A stretch of 64,000 bases of DNA from NCBI RefSeq assembly GCF_900114475.1, contig NZ_FOTE01000001.1:223753-287752 (forward strand), read 5' to 3'. Position 1 is the first letter of the stretch. Each line of letters starts with the position of its first letter. The notes under the pieces were generated by a model, which ran no database searches, was not told where the DNA came from, and saw nothing but the letters and a program-made list of their open reading frames with translations. Source of the DNA: Paenibacillus sp. 1_12 (GTDB lineage: Bacteria; Bacillota; Bacilli; Paenibacillales; NBRC-103111). This document shows positions 1-7,968 of this stretch, in pieces. The translations under genes and the position numbers were made by a program.

Positions 1-107
1 AGGCTCTTGATGGAGATAGGCTCGGATGAAAACAAGGCTGCAAACTCTCTTACCTTCCCTTCGTTGCTGGTGGCAACTACGATTTCAGCTCCGAGCAGCT
101 GCCGCAT
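1..107 (-). CDS. rdgB: XTP/dITP pyrophosphatase (RdgB/Ham1), N-terminal part only
   Basis: The reverse strand encodes [20 protein letters not shown] and continues out of the window, so only the first 35 codons are present. The [11 protein letters not shown] signature is the N-terminal nucleotide-binding motif of the Ham1/RdgB family, which hydrolyses non-canonical purine triphosphates such as dITP and XTP to monophosphates. An AGGAGG ribosome site at about 113-120 supports the ATG at 107. The start lies inside the 3' end of rph (23-base overlap), so the two are translationally coupled. The order gerM-rph-rdgB is the same as gerM-rph-ysnA in Bacillus subtilis. Confidence 0.9.
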   Translation of the reverse strand, partial: MRQLLGAEIVVATSNEGKVREFAALFSSEPISIKS

Positions 108-852
108 GGGAAATCCTCCTGATTCGTGCTGAGATCTCCGGTCCTAACGCCTCTTCCTGTGCAATAATCATTTCTTGAATTCCGGACTCAGCGAGCGCCA
201 GAAGTTCATTAAGCTCATCCCGGGAAAATGGAGATTCTTCTCCGGTTCCCTGCACCTCTACAAACTTGCCGTCCCCTGTCATGACGACATTCATATCCAC
301 CTTGGCCTTTGAGTCCTCTTCATAATTCAAATCGAGACAAGATTTCTCATTTACAACCCCAACGCTGATAGCACCCAAAAAATCCCGGATCGGATACGAC
401 TTGAGATTACGATCCTTGGCAAGCTTATCAATTGCAAAAGCCATCGCAATAAAAGCGCCAGTGATTGAAGTAGTACGTGTACCTCCATCAGCCTGAATAA
501 CGTCGCAATCCAAAGTAATCGAACGCTCACCAAGCGCTTCGAGATTGATTACAGACCGAAGCGCGCGCCCGATCAAGCGTTGAATTTCCATCGTTCGTCC
601 ACCAAGCTTGCCTTTAGCCGATTCCCGCTGGTTGCGAACCTGCGTTGCTCTTGGGAGCATTGAATATTCCGCTGTAACCCAGCCTTTCCCTTGGCCTTTC
701 ATGAAAGGTGGAACTCTTTCTTCAATCGTTGCCGTACATATGACCTTGGTCTCACCAACCTCAATAAATACCGAACCTTCGGCATGCTTATTATAATGCG
801 TAGTAATCGCAGTCACTCTTGTTTGGTTATACTGTCTACCGTCGCTTCTCAT
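85..852 (-). CDS. rph: Ribonuclease PH
   Basis: This 255-residue protein is full length for RNase PH, the phosphorolytic 3'-5' exoribonuclease that trims the 3' extensions of tRNA precursors. It begins MRSDGR, has the phosphate-binding region with [16 protein letters not shown] at about residues 84-99, and the conserved [19 protein letters not shown] core at about 114-132. The protein is cytoplasmic and expected to form a hexameric ring. It is transcribed leftward and overlaps rdgB. A predicted promoter and the gerM terminator lie immediately upstream, so rph-rdgB probably has its own transcript besides any read-through from gerM. Confidence 0.97.
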   Translation of the reverse strand: MRSDGRQYNQTRVTAITTHYNKHAEGSVFIEVGETKVICTATIEERVPPFMKGQGKGWVTAEYSMLPRATQVRNQRESAKGKLGGRTMEIQRLIGRALRSVINLEALGERSITLDCDVIQADGGTRTTSITGAFIAMAFAIDKLAKDRNLKSYPIRDFLGAISVGVVNEKSCLDLNYEEDSKAKVDMNVVMTGDGKFVEVQGTGEESPFSRDELNELLALAESGIQEMIIAQEEALGPEISARIRRISHAAAARS

Positions 853-897
853 TGTGAACTCGGTTCCTCCTTAAAATGACCCTAATTAACTTTACTC

Positions 898-927
898 ATT
901 GTAACAGAGTCCCATAGGCAGTTCCAA
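898..927 (-). promoter_or_regulatory. Predicted sigma-A promoter of rph-rdgB
   Basis: On the minus strand TTGGAA (922-927) and TACAAT (898-903) are separated by 18 bases, placing the transcript start about 40 bases before the rph ATG. The -35 sits just beyond the gerM terminator. It is a sequence match only. Confidence 0.45.
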
Positions 928-931
928 CAAA

Positions 932-955
932 ATAAGGGAGCCTCGGCTCCCTTAT
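932..955 (-). terminator. Intrinsic terminator of gerM
   Basis: A near-perfect hairpin (AAGGGAGCC / GGCTCCCTT arms) is followed on the minus strand by ATTTTGTT. It sits ten bases after the gerM stop codon. Confidence 0.8.
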
Positions 956-965
956 CTATCACTTG

Positions 966-2018
966 CTATAATTTGGATGGATTCACCTCTGACGGTCTGC
1001 TTACAGGCTTACTATAGCTTTGATTATCGCTGGCACTGACTTTAGCATCTCCATTGACTGTAATTTGCACCTTGGTTGCGGTTCCCGCATTTTCCGTAAG
1101 GGACAAAACAACTGCCCTCATTGCATTGCCGGGAGCTTTTTTATCTGGACCCAGTACCTTATCTGAAAAATCTACGGTGATCAAATCTCCCGCTTTCTGA
1201 ATATGCTTAAGCTCCGAGCCGGGCGTCATGACAGCAGAAAGTCCTTTTTTCTGATCGGGTCCTACGATAAGCTGTTCAATGACGGCCTGTGCGACGTTAT
1301 CTGTACGTTTAACCAATCGTGTGACTGGGACGTAATAGCTGTATAGATCTTTATTTTGTCCCAGGAAATAAAGGGTAACCGGTGTTGATTGGCCAAACTC
1401 CACGCCTTCTGGCTTCTCCAGATTAATTCCAAACGCTCTGGTAAGAGGCTCATCGAGTGGTGTTCCACCCTGCGGCATTTCCTTCAACGCTTTTCCTTCC
1501 ACACGCAGCTGTACTTTGTCCACAGAAGGGAATCCGGTTAATGTCCATACGATGGCTTCTAATATTTTTCTTTCATCCTGTACATTATAATCCGTGAATG
1601 CTTTGGACAAATCGACAACGGCCATCTTCTGATCCTTCAATATATTGATCCCTTTGACTGTCGTTCCTTTAGGCAAAATTCCTATAAAGCCGGAGGGCAT
1701 GCTTTTAGAAGCTGCACTTCCTTCAACCATCGATTCCAATGCCGTTTTGGCAACCTCTACTGATTTTTCAACTTGTAAGGCAATGGGAGCAATAAAGCCC
1801 TTCTCATCTTTGGCATAAACGGTTATAGCCGCTAGATTCTGGGCGGGCTTGCCGCTGACCGGTTGGGTTAAAGTGGTTGCTGCAGCGGTATCAACTCCTG
1901 TCGGTGGAGGGTCAATAGGCTGTGATTGTTCCTTGGTACCCAGCAGGGAACAGCCCGATGTCAGCAATACAATTATGCCTGTCACAGCTGCCAATCGAAT
2001 CCCTTGATATTGTTTCAT
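966..2018 (-). CDS. gerM: GerM-type spore germination/sporulation lipoprotein
   Basis: The protein has about 350 residues. I place the start at the ATG at 2018 because AGGAGG lies at about 2027-2032 in front of it; the in-frame extension upstream has no ribosome site. Residues 1-25 form a lipoprotein signal with a lipobox LLTSGC, so the mature protein should be anchored outside the cytoplasmic membrane by its cysteine. Two GerM repeats follow, each with the VYFLG/VYAKD strand and a LIVGP- or MVEGS-type segment (roughly residues 60-190 and 205-330). GerM in B. subtilis is needed for normal sporulation and germination and associates with the engulfment channel complex. Gene order with rph and rdgB matches Bacillus. 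Confidence 0.88.
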   Translation of the reverse strand: MKQYQGIRLAAVTGIIVLLTSGCSLLGTKEQSQPIDPPPTGVDTAAATTLTQPVSGKPAQNLAAITVYAKDEKGFIAPIALQVEKSVEVAKTALESMVEGSAASKSMPSGFIGILPKGTTVKGINILKDQKMAVVDLSKAFTDYNVQDERKILEAIVWTLTGFPSVDKVQLRVEGKALKEMPQGGTPLDEPLTRAFGINLEKPEGVEFGQSTPVTLYFLGQNKDLYSYYVPVTRLVKRTDNVAQAVIEQLIVGPDQKKGLSAVMTPGSELKHIQKAGDLITVDFSDKVLGPDKKAPGNAMRAVVLSLTENAGTATKVQITVNGDAKVSASDNQSYSKPVSRPSEVNPSKL

Positions 2019-2137
2019 GATAGTTCCTCCTACGAATATAAGTTGTTTGTCCAATTCTCTTATTCCCACTATACGAAGGACAGCCTTCTTTTATGACAAC
2101 CTGTTTTGTGAAATATCAGACCGAAATGAGTATTGTA

Positions 2138-2167
2138 TTGCTTTTATGTATTGATTATTTTTATAAT
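2138..2167 (+). promoter_or_regulatory. Predicted promoter of the diguanylate cyclase
   Basis: TTGCTT (2138-2143) and TATAAT (2162-2167) are 18 bases apart in the AT-rich gap before the gene. The leader would be about 80 bases. Consensus match only. Confidence 0.4.
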
Positions 2168-2254
2168 AGGTTATGATTACAATGATCTATTTGCTTAGAG
2201 CATATGTAGTTCAAAAGTATTAGAAGTCTCTCCCATAATAACGAGGTGATGACG

Positions 2255-3139
2255 ATGCAGCCGAACCCTTTTGGAAACGACGTTTTTTTCCGTCAACTAT
2301 TTAATCAAAGCACCGATCTGATACAAGGCATTACACTCGATTCCACTCTTTCCTATATTTCTCCATCCTGCTCTACCCTGCTTAATCGCTCCCCTGAAGA
2401 GCTGCTGGGACAACAGTGCTACAGTCATATATATGAAGACGATCTCATACGATTTCAACAGGCACTTAGGCAGCTGATTCACGAGCAGACACCATTTAAT
2501 ATCCAATATCGATACGTGCTGCCGAACGGATCCTTAATATGGCTGGAAAGCAAAGGCTCACTCATTCACATGGAGAATAGCTTGGCTGGTGTCGGATTTA
2601 TCACACGAGATGTAAGCGAGCACAAGAGTATTGAAGAACAGCTAATCCAGCTGGCTTATTATGATTCCTTAACCGCTCTACCCAACCGCAGACTGTTTCA
2701 CGATCGCTGTTATCAGTCTCTGTTGGCTGCCAAAAGGTATCATCGCAAGATGGCCCTTCTCTATTTGGATTTGGACGACTTCAAGTTGATCAATGACAAT
2801 TACGGTCATGCGGTTGGTGACGATCTGCTCAAGATGGTAGCAGCACGCTTGTCCCATTGTGTTCGAGACCCCGATACGGTTTGCCGCTTGGGCGGTGATG
2901 AATTTGTTATTTTACTGCAGCAGTTTGAGCAAAAGGAAGACATTGTGAAGGTATCCGAGCGAGTACTGGATGCGATTAGCAGCCGTTTTGTTATCCAACA
3001 TCATGATATTTTTATCACCTGTAGCATGGGTGCTGCCTACTATCCACAAGACGGTACAGACGGCAATGAGTTGCTTGATATGGCCGATGCCGCCATGTAT
3101 CAAGCCAAAAAAAGCGGTAAAAATGATATAGCATTATAA
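2255..3139 (+). CDS. PAS-GGDEF diguanylate cyclase
   Basis: This protein of about 294 residues has a PAS sensory domain (about residues 10-130, ending VGFITRDVSEHK) joined to a complete GGDEF domain. The active-site loop is intact (RLGGDEFV), as are DLDDFKLIND and the final AAMYQAKKSGKN. A product-inhibition I-site RDPD lies exactly five residues before GGDEF. It should make cyclic di-GMP from two GTP and be feedback-inhibited. There are no membrane segments, so it is soluble. GAGGTGA at 2243-2249 favours the ATG at 2255, although GTG 2246 and ATG 2249 are in frame. The ligand of the PAS domain is unknown. Confidence 0.92.
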   Translation: MQPNPFGNDVFFRQLFNQSTDLIQGITLDSTLSYISPSCSTLLNRSPEELLGQQCYSHIYEDDLIRFQQALRQLIHEQTPFNIQYRYVLPNGSLIWLESKGSLIHMENSLAGVGFITRDVSEHKSIEEQLIQLAYYDSLTALPNRRLFHDRCYQSLLAAKRYHRKMALLYLDLDDFKLINDNYGHAVGDDLLKMVAARLSHCVRDPDTVCRLGGDEFVILLQQFEQKEDIVKVSERVLDAISSRFVIQHHDIFITCSMGAAYYPQDGTDGNELLDMADAAMYQAKKSGKNDIAL

Positions 3140-3196
3140 ACGGATGTTCATAAACCCATTTGATCATGTACGTTATAAGAAGAGGAGAGATCCCCC

Positions 3197-3727
3197 ATGA
3201 CCGTACCCTATAACTTAAATTCAGCAAGTGTGGCGAATGCTGCCAAGAGCTGGTTGATACAAAGAGGCGTTAATGTCATAGATATGGCAGAATTAACTTA
3301 TTTCTTGCAAAAGGATTACTACCCGACCTTGACGATGGAACAATGTATCGAAAGCGTAAATGCCGTCATTGAGAAACGAGAGGTCCAAAATGCGATCCTG
3401 ACGGGCATTCAATTAGATATACTTGCCGAGGAAGGTAAGCTAATGCCTCCATTGCAAGAAATGATCGAGAACGATGAAGGGCTTTATGGATGTGATGAAA
3501 TTCTCGCTCTTTCAATTGTTAATGTATATGGAAGTATTGGATTAACAAATTTTGGATATGTAGATAAACTCAAGCCTGGCATCCTCAAAATGCTTAACGA
3601 TAAACACGGCGAACACAAGCACACCTTCCTCGACGATATAGTAGGTGCAATTGCCGCTTCTGCCAGCAGTCGCATCGCACACCGCAAACAAGCGGAAAAG
3701 GAAATCGATCATCCCGCAGGACCATAA
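3197..3727 (+). CDS. pgpA: Phosphatidylglycerophosphatase A family protein (YutG-like)
   Basis: The 176-residue protein matches the soluble PgpA/YutG family, recognisable from LLxxRGV near the start, TGIQLDILAEEGKLM, the DEILALSIVNVYGSIGLTNFG segment in the middle and the final KHTFLDDIVGAIAASAASRIAHR-like helix. PgpA dephosphorylates phosphatidylglycerophosphate to phosphatidylglycerol. Unlike the E. coli enzyme this type carries no obvious membrane helices. GAGGAGAG lies seven bases before the ATG. It follows the diguanylate cyclase by 57 bases and is closed by a strong terminator. The family assignment is good; in vivo substrate is inferred. Confidence 0.82.
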   Translation: MTVPYNLNSASVANAAKSWLIQRGVNVIDMAELTYFLQKDYYPTLTMEQCIESVNAVIEKREVQNAILTGIQLDILAEEGKLMPPLQEMIENDEGLYGCDEILALSIVNVYGSIGLTNFGYVDKLKPGILKMLNDKHGEHKHTFLDDIVGAIAASASSRIAHRKQAEKEIDHPAGP

Positions 3728-3797
3728 CGATGACAGTAGTTCATTAGTGCAGCTGTTCATTAGTCAAATGACTGAACTACATTTACATGGTGTGAAC

Positions 3798-3847
3798 AAA
3801 AAACACAGCAAGCTTAGCCCCTCCAGGCTTTGCTTGCTGTGTTTTTT
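3798..3847 (+). terminator. Bidirectional intrinsic terminator after pgpA
   Basis: Arms of 16 bases (AAAAAACACAGCAAGC and its complement) flank an 18-base loop and end in TTTTTT. The A-run on the left arm makes it work in both directions. Confidence 0.92.
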
Positions 3848-3881
3848 CAAGACATTTCCATTTATGAACGACTTTTCGATT

Positions 3882-3978
3882 CTTAGCCCCATAAGGGTAA
3901 GAATCCGTCTGCAAAGGCGAACACTTCGTTTCTCCAGAAAGGATCCGCTTTCTCCGCTCGGGCTGTATGTTTCTTTTG
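3882..3978 (+). repeat. Dispersed 97-bp structured repeat, copy 1
   Basis: This non-coding stretch reappears in inverted orientation at 29532-29627 with about six differences. It contains three potential stem-loops: TTCTTA...TAAGAA with a CCC/GGG core, CGAA-CAC-TTCG, and GAAAG-GATCCG-CTTTC. The differences tend to sit in loops or bulges. It lies between two gene ends (pgpA and the AlkZ-related gene). I do not recognise a named family. Confidence 0.85.
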
Positions 3979-4005
3979 TCCATCTTATATAGCTAATATT
4001 ATCTA

Positions 4006-4677
4006 TTACCTGCTTAGCGCTTTAACAACAAAGCTGTAGGCCGTTTCACTCCAGCGTTGCCTACATTCTGCCAGCAGCTTATTCTTCGCTTCTTCCACAG
4101 AAAGCCGCACGGTACTCAGTCCATGCTGAGTGATCCAAGCCTCTGACAATATGTAGCAGGTACTGTTCCATCCACTCTTGTTGCCCTGCTCATTCAAACG
4201 ATCAGAGATTCCCGCAATGACCACCTCCGTCGAGCTTTGAAGCTCGATTAACGTTTTATCGAATTGAGCTTTGTCTTCTTTACCCGCCAAACCAACTGCT
4301 CTACGCAATGCTTTTACATCAATGCCAGGATTTTCGCGTATCGTCTCATAGAGCTTCACTGCATGTCTGGATGCCAGTCCATCCTGATAACGTTCTTCAA
4401 CAGTCATCGGAAGCTCCAATGCCCGACACCATAATGGAAACAGCTGAGAATCAATTAGCATAGGCTTCTTCTTGAAAAAGCGACCGTAGGCTGCAATCCC
4501 TTCACTGGCAAAGCGGTCTCTCCACAGCCACGGATCACTGGCTTCATCCGTATGCCAGGCAGTATGCTCTGTTATGGATTCCAAAGAAGGATGATCTGGA
4601 ATAAAGCTCGATAACGGCAATACGCCAATTTCTCTAACCACAGATCCAGCTTCTTCAAAGGTATGAATCTTTGCCAA
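4006..4677 (-). CDS. AlkZ-related winged-helix-like protein, function unknown
   Basis: This 223-residue protein resembles the 'AlkZ-related' proteins of Paenibacillus: an N-terminal WHTDEASDPWLWRD segment (about residues 41-54), a GRFFKKKPMLI stretch, then an apparent winged-helix portion (about 100-150) with VKLYETIRENPGIDVKALRR. AlkZ/YcaQ proteins are DNA glycosylases that unhook crosslinks, but this one is shorter and I cannot see their QxQ catalytic signature, so glycosylase activity is not supported. It is the last gene of a three-gene minus operon, 27 bases after the metallo-hydrolase. Confidence 0.6.
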   Translation of the reverse strand: MAKIHTFEEAGSVVREIGVLPLSSFIPDHPSLESITEHTAWHTDEASDPWLWRDRFASEGIAAYGRFFKKKPMLIDSQLFPLWCRALELPMTVEERYQDGLASRHAVKLYETIRENPGIDVKALRRAVGLAGKEDKAQFDKTLIELQSSTEVVIAGISDRLNEQGNKSGWNSTCYILSEAWITQHGLSTVRLSVEEAKNKLLAECRQRWSETAYSFVVKALSR

Positions 4678-4704
4678 TACTACTCACCTCATCATCATTC
4701 CTTA

Positions 4705-5685
4705 TTATCGAATCGCTTGAAAATACACAATGCCATCCTGCTCTGAACGATTCAAATCAACCTTATCCTGTAAATAAATCAGATGAGCCAATGTCTCGGA
4801 CAATGCGAATCGCAATTGATGCAGCGTAAGTCTATCGCCAAATGTATCGCGGCAAACCTGATACGTAGTCTTCGGTTGATCGATCAACGCTTGTCGCATC
4901 GTTGCAAGCCGTGCTTCATGATGTTCAATCAGCTCCTGTGTTCTGCGAGTAAAAGTCTCAAACGGCTCGCGATGCCCAGGATAAGCCCAGGCTACATCGT
5001 ATCGGCTTACTTGGGAAAGACTCTGCAAAAAGCTCCCCAGCGGGTTCTCATCGATCCCTCCCGGCAAATAGCTGATGTTGGGTGATATTTGCGGAATTAC
5101 ATGGTCCCCGCACAACATCTCCTTCGATTCCTCTCGGTAGAAGCAAACATGACCCGCAGCATGTCCAGGCGTATGGATCGTCTCATAGTCATGGTCTCCA
5201 AGCCGTATAAGCTCACCTATAGGGATCAGTGAAACCTGCGGCTGCGGTGATACCATAGCGACGAATTCATCCATATGTGCCCGCATAGGCTGCATAAGCT
5301 CGGCAGGCAGGCCGTGAGCTTGGAACAAAGCTAGCAGAGAAGCTGTCATAGGCTGTCCCTCTCCCCATAGCAAACGCGCCTGCTCATAACCTACCGAGGA
5401 CATCCGAACCGGCGCTGCAGATCGCTCTTGGAACCAACCGGCAAGCCCATAATGATCCGGATGGTGGTGAGTAAGCACAATTTGCTCAATATCGCGATAA
5501 GAGATACCCAACTCCCGCATCACTTGCTCCCAGCATTGCTCAGAAGCATCCGTATGAAGGCCCGGATCGATCAGGGTATAACCATCACCACCGCGAATGA
5601 AATAGCTGTTCACCCACCGAAGCGGAAATGGCAGCGGTACTTTGATTTGATGTATCGAATCATTATGTAACGTGATTAAGCCCAT
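4705..5685 (-). CDS. MBL-fold metallo-hydrolase
   Basis: The protein of 326 residues carries the metallo-beta-lactamase metal site: THHHPDH (about residues 72-78), a third-motif histidine in HTPGHAAGH, and the bridging aspartate in CGDHVIP. The C-terminal third has the helical extension seen in LACTB2/YflN-like hydrolases, with a YPGHREPF segment. It is a cytoplasmic hydrolase, probably of a thioester, ester or nucleic-acid bond; the substrate cannot be told from sequence. It starts six bases after the methyltransferase stop codon, so the two are cotranscribed. Confidence 0.85.
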   Translation of the reverse strand: MGLITLHNDSIHQIKVPLPFPLRWVNSYFIRGGDGYTLIDPGLHTDASEQCWEQVMRELGISYRDIEQIVLTHHHPDHYGLAGWFQERSAAPVRMSSVGYEQARLLWGEGQPMTASLLALFQAHGLPAELMQPMRAHMDEFVAMVSPQPQVSLIPIGELIRLGDHDYETIHTPGHAAGHVCFYREESKEMLCGDHVIPQISPNISYLPGGIDENPLGSFLQSLSQVSRYDVAWAYPGHREPFETFTRRTQELIEHHEARLATMRQALIDQPKTTYQVCRDTFGDRLTLHQLRFALSETLAHLIYLQDKVDLNRSEQDGIVYFQAIR

Positions 5686-5691
5686 TCGTTT

Positions 5692-6432
5692 CTATCCTTT
5701 CCGCCGTCCAACAAATATCATTCTTTTCGATTCGGCTTTATTGTATGGAGATGCGTCATAATCACCATACACATGGACGACCTCAAGCCCCACACGTTCC
5801 AGCATAGCCAAGAAGGTTTCCTGATGATACAGCTTGACCTGCTCCAGATAGGTACGATCCTCTGATTCAGGCTCGCTAATGACAATGGTTTTGCGAACAA
5901 ACCCGTCTTCGATTCTTCGAGTCTCTGCAATAGAGCTATTTCCTTCTTGACGTTTTGAAAAAGGAACCAGGTTCCTTTCCACATACTCCGGGTTCAAGAA
6001 GTCGATAATAAACTGCCCTTGACCGGAAGGCTTCAGGAGACGGTAAATTTCAAGCAGCACTTTCTCGTTCTCGTCATCTTGTTCAAAATAGCCGAATGAA
6101 GTAAATAAATTAACGACGGCATCGAATTGCCGGGTGATCTGCACATCACGCATATCTCCTTGAATCCATTCGACTTTCTGCTCAGTATCCACTCGAACAG
6201 CTTCTTTCAGCAGTACGCCAGACAAATCGATACCTGTTACCTTGTAGCCAAAATCAGTTAGTGCCATCGAGTGTCTACCCATCCCACAGCATAAATCGAG
6301 TATTTCAGCACCTGGATCAAGCTGCAGCCATTCAATCATTCCTTTGACCTCATTATAGGCTCCCTGCATATCGCGGTGCTTATAAACGAGTAAATAATCA
6401 TCACCAAAGCTTTTTTTATACCAATCCGACAT
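5692..6432 (-). CDS. Class I SAM-dependent methyltransferase
   Basis: The start is placed at ATG 6432 (MSDWYKKSFG), seven bases after AAGGAG; the seven-codon extension has no ribosome site. The protein of about 246 residues shows the Rossmann methyltransferase motifs: ILDLCCGMGRHS (SAM-binding motif I, about residues 48-59), GIDLSG, the motif after WIQGDMRD and the DAVVNLFTSFGYF segment. It belongs to the small-molecule methyltransferase type of Firmicutes, substrate unknown. It is the first gene of the minus operon methyltransferase, hydrolase, AlkZ-related protein. Confidence 0.85.
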   Translation of the reverse strand: MSDWYKKSFGDDYLLVYKHRDMQGAYNEVKGMIEWLQLDPGAEILDLCCGMGRHSMALTDFGYKVTGIDLSGVLLKEAVRVDTEQKVEWIQGDMRDVQITRQFDAVVNLFTSFGYFEQDDENEKVLLEIYRLLKPSGQGQFIIDFLNPEYVERNLVPFSKRQEGNSSIAETRRIEDGFVRKTIVISEPESEDRTYLEQVKLYHQETFLAMLERVGLEVVHVYGDYDASPYNKAESKRMIFVGRRKG

Positions 6433-6645
6433 GTATATTCTCCTTTGCTGCAAGCTATCTATGGGAAAATAATCCTCATAACCCTGCTTAGACCTTAATC
6501 AATCTTACCAAATTTTTAATTGGGAGTCACAACATACCGAAAAAAAGTAAGCAGTAAGGTAAAGTTCATCCCAGACATACTTTATTTTAAAATGGAATTA
6601 AGGATGCTATACTAGCGTTGGAACCGTCAACATCGCAATATTTAC

Positions 6646-6675
6646 TTGGTGGTATATTTCATTTTGTTGTATACT
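6646..6675 (+). promoter_or_regulatory. Predicted promoter of the ROK gene
   Basis: TTGGTG (6646-6651) and TATACT (6670-6675) are 18 bases apart, about 45 bases before the ROK start. The rest of the 6433-6720 gap is AT-rich and shows no gene. Confidence 0.4.
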
Positions 6676-6720
6676 ATAAGCCTATAAATTAGCTTGGGAT
6701 ACTTGGGATTGGACGGGATA

Positions 6721-7935
6721 ATGATGCAGCTTATTGCAATAGAGGAACGGATTAGTGGTCGTAAGCATAAGGAAATCTATGATTGGATACGTCGTCAGGA
6801 TACGGTTTCCAAAATTGATTTATTAGAGCACAGTCAAATGACGGGAAGCACATTAACCCGGACATTGGAGGAGCTAACTGATCAAGGATGGCTGCTTGAA
6901 GCAGGTTTTGGGGAATCCACCGGAGGTCGGAGGCCGATCCTCTATCAGACCAATTCAACCGCAGGATATGTGTTTGGCCTCGATATTTCAAGAATGATCT
7001 CCAAATTAATTTTGTGTGACCTTCATATGAACAAGCTTGACAGCAGTAGCTGGACGATGGATGAAACCATGACCCCCGAGCATCTGTTAAATCAAATTGT
7101 CAGTTCCGCTTCGGCCATGCTGCATAAGCAGAATATCCCCCCTTCCTCTGTTCTGGGTATGGGCGTTGGCGCAGTAGGCCCCTTGGACCGGTTTTCCGGT
7201 TCTATACTGGAACCATTGTATTTTCCGGCTCAGGGCTGGCAGGATGTGCAGGTCAGCAGCTTTTTGCAGGCACGGCTTGGATTCCCTGTCAGGCTGGATA
7301 ATGGGGCCAATATGGCTATCATCGGTGAATCGTGGTCAGACCGCAATCGAGACTATCGTCATTTGCTGTATGTTCATTTGGGAGTCGGCATTCGCTCTGC
7401 GATGATGTCTAACGGTAAAGTCGTGTACGGGGCTGTTGATATGGAAGGATCCATCGGTCAAATGATTATTCAAACCGACGGTCCAAGGCTCGGATCGCGA
7501 GGGAATTATGGATCTTTGGAAACCTTCGCTTCCATTCATGCTTTAGAACAGCAAGCACAATCACGTTTAAAGCAAGGTCGGGAAAGCATTTTACGTAAGC
7601 TTGTGCCCGATCCGGAAGCCATCAATTTTACTCACTTAGCACAAGCCTTACAGGAACAGGACCCATTAAGCGTGGAAATATTCTCACAGTCAGCGACTTA
7701 TTTTGGGATCGGCTTATCCAATTTACTTAATATTTTGCATCCCGAAAAAGTCATTCTGGGTGGTTCGCTGATCAGCATTCATCCCAGCTTTTTTCATACG
7801 GCAACTCGGGTCGCTATTCAAAATACATATCATTATCCAACGTATCAGGTCGTATTTAGCCAAGGCTATCTCGGTGAGGAAGCTATCGTCACAGGTGCGG
7901 CTATATCCGTGATTAACCAATTGACAGAAACCTGA
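6721..7935 (+). CDS. ROK family transcriptional regulator (NagC/XylR type)
   Basis: About 404 residues. An N-terminal winged helix-turn-helix (residues 15-70, with KIDLLEHSQMTGSTLTRTLE) precedes a ROK sugar-kinase-like domain with GMGVGAVGPLDR and LDNGANMAIIGE. In typical ROK proteins the sugar/zinc motif is CxCGxxGCxE; here the equivalent PRLGSRGNYGSLE has no cysteines, so the structural zinc site is lost. It probably binds DNA in response to a sugar or sugar phosphate. The ATG at 6721 is chosen over an upstream TTG at 6694, though its ribosome site is weak. The FGE gene follows by 33 bases. Confidence 0.82.
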   Translation: MMQLIAIEERISGRKHKEIYDWIRRQDTVSKIDLLEHSQMTGSTLTRTLEELTDQGWLLEAGFGESTGGRRPILYQTNSTAGYVFGLDISRMISKLILCDLHMNKLDSSSWTMDETMTPEHLLNQIVSSASAMLHKQNIPPSSVLGMGVGAVGPLDRFSGSILEPLYFPAQGWQDVQVSSFLQARLGFPVRLDNGANMAIIGESWSDRNRDYRHLLYVHLGVGIRSAMMSNGKVVYGAVDMEGSIGQMIIQTDGPRLGSRGNYGSLETFASIHALEQQAQSRLKQGRESILRKLVPDPEAINFTHLAQALQEQDPLSVEIFSQSATYFGIGLSNLLNILHPEKVILGGSLISIHPSFFHTATRVAIQNTYHYPTYQVVFSQGYLGEEAIVTGAAISVINQLTET

Positions 7936-7968
7936 TCCACCACATTGATTTCTAGGAGGACATTACCT

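Noticed and set aside
3645..3992. Plus-strand frame running from pgpA across the terminator and repeat
   Set aside because: It crosses a strong terminator and has no ribosome site; the similarity of its end to sequence at 29.5 kb is due to the non-coding repeat.
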